Assembly (NCBI GenBank): GCA_022495995.1
Contig: JAFEMH010000936.1
Span: forward strand, 480,501 to 544,500
DNA: 64,000 bases
Direction: 5' to 3'
Source: Adenophora triphylla var. japonica
Lineage: Eukaryota > Streptophyta > Magnoliopsida > Asterales > Campanulaceae
Of this stretch, positions 57,242 to 64,000 are shown piece after piece. Position numbers and translations under genes: made by a program. Every line of letters starts with the position of its first letter. Within the stretch, counting starts at the first letter, position 1. The notes beneath the pieces were generated by a model that made no database searches, was not told where the DNA came from, and saw only the letters and a program-made list of their open reading frames with translations.

Positions 57242-59341
57242 CATTTATAATTAAAAATAAATACTTCACACTTTTAATTTTTACTAAAAATATATTGAAA
57301 AAACCGAAAATTAACAAAAGATAATTAAGAAATTTATATTTAAAAAAAGAGGGTTTCTTTTTCTCTATCCAAATCAAATAAAAGAAGTCTCTATTTAAAG
57401 AGAAATTTTTTAATGAATTTTGGTGTAAAAAAAGTAAAAAAAAAAATTATTATAAAAAAATTGAGGGTAAAGAAATCGGATGAAAAAAAAATCGAAAATT
57501 CAGTCAGCCAATCAAAAGGCGACACGGGGCAAAATTCTTAAAAAATAAAAGGAAAAAAAAACCCTGCATAAACGCACCGTTGTCGGCGCGTGAAGCACAC
57601 GCGCCAGAAAAATGTCGAAATTGCCCTCCCACAAACGGACGACACGTGCCCAATGTTAACAAAAAAAAACCTAATGCATTCACGCGCCTCTTTAGGCCCG
57701 TGTAATTTACGGCTCTCATAATTTTAACCAATAAAAAAATAAGAAACAAAATAAATCATTTACTATGCACTTTATTTGGGTAATTGTTCATAAAATTAAT
57801 TTATTTCATTTCATAAAAATTGAGATTATAGCTCATTTAGTTACTTGATAGTTTATTCTAATGTGTTTTAGTGTGTGTGCACATGTGTATATTTAGCATG
57901 ATGCACAAAGCTTCTTAAATAAGCTACTCATTTTCAGTAATCTTTTTGCCCTCCATAGATTTTCAATCCTAACCGAGTAACTACAAATGTGCCCTCGTTT
58001 ATTTTAAAACTTATGCAAGTATTTTTATATATAGAGAGAGATAGCTATTTATAACTAATTATTTTATGCTTATTTCTAAAACTATATTATATTCACTTCT
58101 AATATGAGTTTTAAATTAATGAAAAAATTAAACCAAGAAACTAATATGAGTTTTTAGTGCTACATAAAAAAGAGTAAAGAAGACAAAAAAAAAAAAAAAA
58201 AAAAAACACTACCATTCTACAATATATATATTGAAAATTTTCTCTAAAAAGAAATAGAAAAATTAGCAAAGCGTAATTAAGAAATTTATATTTAAAGAAG
58301 AGGGATTTTTTTTTCAACATCAAATGAAAGAAGTCTCTATTTATAGAGAATTTTTTTTAATATTTTTGTCTAAATTTGTTTTAAAAATAATTAATTTAGT
58401 ACAAAATAATTTTTTTTAATACTAAAATTATTATTATTATTATTATCATTTATAATAAAAAAAAAACTTCACACTTAATTAATTTCACTAAAAAGAAAGT
58501 GAAAATTTAGCAAAGGATAATTAAGAAATTTATATTTAAAAAAGATGATTTTTTTTCTGTGTCCAAATCAAATGAAAGAAGTCTCTATTTAAAGAGGGAA
58601 AAAAATTATGAATGTTGGTGTAAATTTTTTTTTTTAAAAAAATTAATTTATTATAAAATAATTGAGGTCAAAGAAATCGGATTAAAAACAATTCGAAATT
58701 CATCCGGCCAATCAACAGGCGACACGTGTAAAAAAAAATACTTCAATCAAAATTTTAAAATTGATGACCATCTTTACCGATATTCGTCTTTACTAAAAAA
58801 AATTATTTCACACTTAATTACTTTTCACTAAAAAAAAATTGAAAATTTAGTAAAGGATAATTAACAAATTTATATTTAAAAAAGAGGATATTTTTTTCTT
58901 TGTCCAAATCAAATGAAAGAAGTCTCTATTTTAAGAGGAAAAAAAATTATGAATTTCGGTGTAAAAAAAAATTAAAAAAATTAATTTAATATATAATATT
59001 TGAGGTCAAAGAAATGGGATTATTTTTTTTTTTTTTGAAATCCTCCAGCCAATCGTGTTTTGACATGTGTCAAGAGAGAAAAAAAAAAAGGGAAAAATGC
59101 TGAGAGAACGTGCCATTTTTGGCGCGTGTAATACACGCGCCATCGAAATGTCTTAAATGCCCCTCCCCAATCGGCCGACACCTGTCCAAATTGGGTTTAA
59201 AAAAAAAAAACTCCCCAGTGACAGATTTCCACGTGGCTTTTTGGCCTTGTAATTTGCACTTTTGCCACCACGTGAAATGACCAAAATGCCCCTCAATGGC
59301 AAAAAAATTACCAAGATCTTGTTATTATATATATATATAGA
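56164..59341 (-). mobile_element. Non-autonomous Helitron
   Basis: On the minus strand: 5' A|TCTATATATATATATAATAA (TC at 59341; 59347 is an alternative). The 3' end is hairpin CCGTGCATCGCACGG, GAGTCAAT, CTAG|T (CTAG at 56164-56167). The interior is AT-rich and non-coding. It has several diverged copies of a 200-300 base block (around 57290-57480, 58260-58370, 58480-58730, 58840-59070). The block also occurs in the Helitron 44291-47917. A GC palindrome lies at about 59119-59139. Confidence 0.8.
57197..57240. repeat. (ATT)n microsatellite
   Basis: About 14 ATT units within the Helitron. Confidence 0.9.
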
Positions 59342-59347
59342 TATAGA

Positions 59348-59939
59348 TTATTATCATTATTAATAAAAAAGAGGGAGAGATTTTAATTTTGAATTGAGGG
59401 AATATTAGGGGAAAAATCATTTTAGCAAAAGATGGATACAAAATATTTTCGTCATGTGGTAATAAATATTGCAGATAATTTGTTAAATTTTGATACAATG
59501 TATTTTATTTATTTGTACATCTATTTATTGTAACTAAAATTGCAATTCTTTCCTAACTTAAAAATATGACATTGTGAAAGACAAAAAATGCAATATTTTT
59601 AATGAAAATGTAGAAGAGAATTGTTATTTACCCCCGCAACATTACTGAATACCCCTCAATACTAAGTATATCCAATATTCAATACTAGTCACATCACCCC
59701 TCCCTATTTTACACTCTTTCTTCTTCAGCCCACCCACAGCCCACCGTCATTCTTCCCCATCTCAACCCATCACAAGCGCCACCCTCCTACCCCATCCCCC
59801 ATTCTCTTTTTCGTCGCCTCTTCCTCCTCTTCCTCTCACACCGCCCCTCTCCCTATTTGCTTTTTGTCCTTAGCCAACCCATTTTTTAGTGTATTCTCTG
59901 GTTATACAAAACTTTGGAATCAAAATCAAATCATAAGCA
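59348..59939. other. Intergenic
   Basis: AT-rich then CT-rich (59700-59860). The CT-rich part has no coding text I recognise. Confidence 0.4.
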
Positions 59940-59948
59940 TTGTTCGTC

Positions 59949-60396
59949 GCCAAAATCTAGGGAGAAACGCGTTTCTCCATAAGTTATGGAGAAACGGGTC
60001 CCGACTTGTCGCGCGACAATGAACTGGATATCCAGAACCTTATGAAAGTGATATCCAGAAACCTTCAAATGAATATCCAGAAACCTTCAAAATGTTTCTG
60101 GATATTCATTTGATGGTTTCTGGATATACATTTGAAGGTTTCTGGATATCCAGAAACCTTCAATAGCAATTTCTGGATATGCCCTAACACATTTCTGGAT
60201 ATACCTTTCACATACTTCTGGATATGCACCTAACAGTTTCTGGATATCAAACCCAAAGCTTCTGGATATCCGTAAGCTTTGCTCTAGCCTTCGGGGTTTT
60301 TTTTTTTTTTCCTGGATATCAAATGTAAAGCTTCTGGCTATTAAAAACACGTTTCTTCATAGTTATGGAGAAACGCGTTTCTCAACAGACCTACTC
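59949..60396. mobile_element. Palindrome-rich MITE, copy 1
   Basis: 448 bp with a perfect 9-bp flanking duplication TTGTTCGTC (59940-59948, 60397-60405). The ends carry an inverted repeat of about 36 bases built on the palindrome GAGAAACGCGTTTCTC, followed by CATAAGTTATG. Next to it is the palindrome TTGTCGCGCGACAA (60007-60020). The inside is many copies of TTTCTGGATAT in both orientations, including TTTCTGGATATCCAGAAA. A 9-bp duplication suggests a Mutator-type origin. No ORF. Confidence 0.8.
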
Positions 60397-60433
60397 TTGT
60401 TCGTCAAATATTAATTAGCTCAATTCAGATTTA

Positions 60434-60701
60434 CTCCCTCCGTTCCATTAATAATTTCACCTTTTGTCATTTTGAGTGTTTCAGTTAAAGCTTCACCTTT
60501 CCTTTTTTGGCAAAGAATCTTTACTATTTTCTCCACTCATTCTCTCTCCTATTTCACTATTACACTAACAATACTTTTCAAATTTACTATTTCCTCCACT
60601 CATTCTCTCTCCTATTTTACTATTACGCTCACAACATTTTCTTCACCCTTAATTTGCATGCCGAAACTAAAATTGTGAACTAAATATTGGGACGGAGAGA
60701 G
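60434..60701. mobile_element. Stowaway-type MITE
   Basis: 268 bp between TA dinucleotides, ends CTCCCTCCGTTCCATTAATA and ATATTGGGACGGAGAGAG. Contains two direct copies of CTCCACTCATTCTCTCTCCT. No ORF. Confidence 0.85.
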
Positions 60702-61263
60702 TATTTATTAAGTTAAATTATTAAAAAAGAATTCTAACATAATTCTAATCATTAATCTCACTCAAAAGAAAACTAACCCTAAAATTACATCGTCCATAAT
60801 TCTTGATGGAGACAATAAAGATTAAATTGATATACCCTCTATTCTATTCCGTAATAAATGTCAAAATTTTTATTTTTATTTGTCCCAAAATAAATGTCGC
60901 ATTTTCAAATAATTAAAGTGGCTTAGTGCAGTTTTAATATTATACAAGTTATGTAAAAACTAATAAAGCATCATTTTTTTTTAAAGCATTAACTAATCAA
61001 CTGCACCATTTATTATGTAACAGAGTACGTGAGTTTCACACAAATTCGAATTAATTCATGATTACACTACTATAATCTCGCATTTTGATTTTAGGATTGA
61101 GACTCACACTTTCGTCATGTTTCGTTAAGTTTATGACTGAAGTTATTAGTTTTGAACTTAACTAACAAACAAAATAATCGGAGAGGACGAAACTGAGATT
61201 GTGTAATACTTGTCTCGTGCGAGACAACCTTTACAAAAGGTGGGTTGATTTCCTTTTCTTCTT
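60702..61263. other. AT-rich intergenic
   Basis: No gene. A half MITE-like motif lies near 60836-60900. Confidence 0.4.
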
Positions 61264-61810
61264 GCTAAAATCTGGGGAGAAACGCGTTTCTCCGTAACTT
61301 ATGGAGAAACGGGGCCCGACTTGTCGCGCGACAATGGAGGCCAAGGCTTTTGGATATCCAGAAGCTTATGAAAGTGATATCCAGAAACCTTCAAAATGAA
61401 TATCCAGAAACTTTCAAAATGTTTCTGGATATTCATTTGATGGTTTCTGGATATACATTTGAAGGTTTCTGGATATTCAGAAACCTTCAAAATGAATATC
61501 CAGAAACTTTCAAAATGTTTCTGGATATTCATTTGATGGTTTCTGAATATACATTTGAAGGTTTCTGGATATCCAGAAACCTTCAATAAGCAATTTCTGG
61601 TCTTGGCCTTGGATTTGGCTTCAAATCTATTTTTTCTGGATATCTGTCCCAAAGGCTTCTGGATATCCGTTCCAAAGCTTCTGGATATCCAGAACCCTTT
61701 GAGACTGATATCCAGAAATTTTTTTCTGGTTATCAAACGCATAGCTTCTGGCTATTAAAAACACGTTTCTCCATAGTTATGGAGAAACGCATTTTTCAGC
61801 AGACCTACTC
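61264..61810. mobile_element. Palindrome-rich MITE, copy 2
   Basis: 547 bp and the same structure as 59949-60396, including GGAGAAACGCGTTTCTCC and TTGTCGCGCGACAA, with an expanded internal TTTCTGGATAT array. Flanks TTTCTTCTT (61255-61263) and TTCCTTCTT (61811-61819) match in 8 of 9 bases. The ORFs on both strands arise from the repeat. Confidence 0.75.
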
Positions 61811-61998
61811 TTCCTTCTTTGTCTCGATCTCTTTCTTGACCTCTGCTCCTCTAATTCGGGAATCGATCAATTTGTGATTCTTCGAAAATCTTCTAGGTTG
61901 TGTTGCCTCCTAATCAAACTTCTCTAAGTCAATACTTTGATTCCTTCCATAACTTTAGTCCTTGGCTTAGCAACCCTTCAACTATAAATTCAAAGTTT

Positions 61999-63013
61999 TG
62001 TTGGGTAAATATTAAAAATAATATTTGAAAAGGCTTCTCTCTAAAATAGCAAAATAATAACTATTAATAATAAATGCGGAAATTGAAATAACCGGAAGCC
62101 GAGTCTTGTGTTGAACACAATTTTTGCAAGAAGATATTGCCCCATCCAAGTGCTTACGGTTGCTAGCAATCTTCTCGTAAGATAAAACGACTTATCGTCT
62201 TTTTTGATAGAAACACTTCAAATCAAAAGACTCGGCGAACTTAATCGATGTTTAGAACTTCTGAACTTTGAAGGGAGGAAGAATGCTACAAGATGATATT
62301 TAACTGAATATCTAATGCTTTGGATGAATTGAATTGAATGAATTTGACAAACTAGTGGGAGTTATTTATAGTAGACGAAGAGTTAGGGTGTCTCTTGGGA
62401 ATAGGCATTAATTGCACTCATTAATTCTCAGTCGTTGGATCAAATCTAGATCAAGGGAGGAGATCTGTTGGGTCAACCCAAATTGGCTGATCCGACTGTT
62501 CAAAACTGCCAAATTGAGCTAGTACAAAACTGCCAGATCTGTTGGGTCAACCCAAATTGGCTGACCCGACTGTCCAAAAGTGCAAAGTGTGCGCCTCAAA
62601 GTGCCATTGCGACCTTCGAAGGTGTGGTCCAAATTGAGCTAGTACAAAATAGCACAATTGGGCTACTCCTTACATGGTTGGCCCAATATTCCACCTAGGT
62701 TGGCCCAAGGAGATCAACTTGTTGACTATTCCTTGGATGGATCCACTTATAAACTAACATTACTTTACATCTCAAAGCAATGTGGGATAACTATTTCATA
62801 TCCCATAAACTCTTCATATACCAATTTCATTTTGCATAGTTTGTACATTAATTTCTCATTCTTGGTTTTGAGAAAGCAACTATATCAAATTAATTTACTC
62901 CAAATGTAGATTATTAATATGCAATCAATTTTCATTTTCTTAAAATGGAACCTAATGGAATTCTTGATCAAAAGTCGGTCAAACCTCACTTTTACAAAAC
63001 CAAAATTCCAACA
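61999..63013. mobile_element. Solo LTR
   Basis: 1015 bp beginning TGTTGGGTAAATATT and ending AAAATTCCAACA, with perfect 5-bp duplications AGTTT at 61994-61998 and 63014-63018. No internal region is present, so this is the product of LTR-LTR recombination. It contains a tandem repeat at about 62464-62660 (unit of about 74 bases, GATCTGTTGGGTCAACCCAA). Confidence 0.85.
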
Positions 63014-63400
63014 AGTTTCTCCTCCTTTGAGAAACATGTTTCGCTGCGTTATCTCCATAAAAAAACACACACAAAATACTCTAAACTCCCCCTATTGATT
63101 TTTCGATTGCTTGCTCTGTATCTCGAACCTCTATCAAGGTTCTCCCTCGGAACCTAAGCATTTCAACTTAAATTTCCTAAGCTTTCTTCTATATCCTCAT
63201 CTACTTCTTATTCTGAAATTTTTTGTTTTAGAGTAATGTACTCCCATTAAAAAACATTAGTTAAGAGTCTCTCCAAATTATGAAGACGGTCTCGAATATA
63301 TAATCCGACATTTCAATCATAATAAATTAAATTGTCTTGTTTTGTTTGAATAAATTGATAACACATAAGTAAGATCAATAATAAGATTGAGTATGAATGT

Positions 63401-64000
63401 TGTTGTGAAATTGGGGGGATCACCACATCCACTAGCCCATACTAGCAGTCATCAACATGGAGAAAAAATAAATCAACACATGATAATATGAAAGAACAAG
63501 AACACCGATAATTTGTTAACCCGGTTTACCACCACCCGTGGCTACATTCGGAGGCACCAAGCCAGGATATTACTATAATAGTATATGAAAGATTACAACT
63601 TTATATATGCACTCACACAGATCTAGCATAGTAACTCTCCATGAGCAATCTCTCATATATATTATCTCACCTCCCCAAGAACGCACAAATAACATGGTCA
63701 TGGCCGGATTGTAGGATCGCCCCCATGGCTCTCCTGGGCCCCCGACCCCCCCCCTTTCTAGACACTATTTTGTGGCTCCCTTTGATATCCTAACTCTCTC
63801 CTCTTGGGTACAAATATTATGGTGGTAGTCACAATGTATTTATAGGGATACAAAATCTACTCCTAATCAAAACCTGATTTATCCGGAGTCCTTGAGACGG
63901 AAGGAGTATCACTTTAATTAGGAATACTAATTTGTTACCGAAATTAATTCCACTCCAAGACTCCTTACACGCCTTTGCAGAAAATCCGTCCCCGTCAATC
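63401..64000. mobile_element. Partial LTR running off the window
   Basis: Starts TGTTGTGAAATTGGGGGGAT and is related along its length to the LTR at 42137-42865 (shared pieces such as CTCTCCATGA and TCATATATATT). No primer-site complement precedes it, so it is a left-hand LTR or a solo LTR. Confidence 0.6.

Noticed and set aside
57504..57749. 81-codon minus-strand ORF in a Helitron
   Set aside because: Random open frame in Helitron interior; no Rep or helicase motifs.
61299..61742. 147-codon minus-strand ORF with repeated SGYPETFK-like units
   Set aside because: The periodicity comes from the TTTCTGGATAT array, and plus-strand frames look just as open.
60000..61800. CRISPR-like regular repeats
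   Set aside because: Repeats of TTTCTGGATAT occur in both orientations with irregular spacing, in a plant transposon; not a CRISPR array.

Overview
The window is nuclear DNA of a flowering plant, probably a eudicot. It has long AT-rich non-coding stretches, LTR retrotransposons with plant-type primer sites, Helitrons and Stowaway/hAT MITEs, intron-split gene fragments, and a nuclear gene for an organellar-type ribosomal protein. I cannot name the species. Only one gene looks intact: a mitochondrial-type ribosomal protein L11 on the + strand (39494-39961). Nearly everything else is mobile DNA in layers.

Region 1-30.2 kb is a damaged Ty3/gypsy element of the Tat/Ogre kind, read on the minus strand. 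Its 5' LTR is about 28440-30192, with a tRNA-Arg-like primer site at 28421-28437. It is followed by a leader, gag, a protease/G-patch polyprotein and the end of integrase. Downstream lies a convergent + strand DUF7745-type ORF (1780-3289), preceded by an unrecognised intron-bearing ORF remnant (1-1277). The gag-to-integrase block is present twice in tandem (A about 3080-10868, B about 10869-19166). Both copies carry the same internal deletion removing reverse transcriptase, RNase H and the start of integrase. The leader is interrupted by a second LTR element (19167-27566, minus strand) with near-identical 2.38-kb LTRs, 5-bp target duplications and a decayed interior, recognisable only by integrase remnants.

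Region 30.2-37 kb contains two Helitron ends facing each other 98 bp apart. The plus-strand side carries exons of an EMB2654-like PPR gene. The minus-strand Helitron (32467-36983) carries a seryl-tRNA synthetase exon and a CYP97C (LUT1-like) exon, both in the element's sense orientation with splice sites kept. A hAT MITE with a tRNA-like module is inserted in it.

Region 37-44 kb holds Stowaway MITEs, the L11 gene with a MITE ending 122 bp before its ATG, and a rearranged LTR fragment around 41.8-42.9 kb. Region 44.3-59.3 kb has two further minus-strand Helitrons (44291-47917, 56164-59341). Between them is a complete but dead Ty1/copia element (48662-55420, minus strand) inserted in a GT-rich simple-sequence tract. 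It carries a 283-bp mini-Helitron in one LTR and a 196-bp hAT-like MITE in its leader. Region 59.3-64 kb has two copies of a palindrome-rich MITE with 9-bp target duplications, a Stowaway MITE, a solo LTR with a perfect 5-bp duplication (61999-63013), and the start of another LTR running off the end.

The genes do not form a pathway. The captured exons are fragments, and the L11 gene is an isolated housekeeping gene among transposons.
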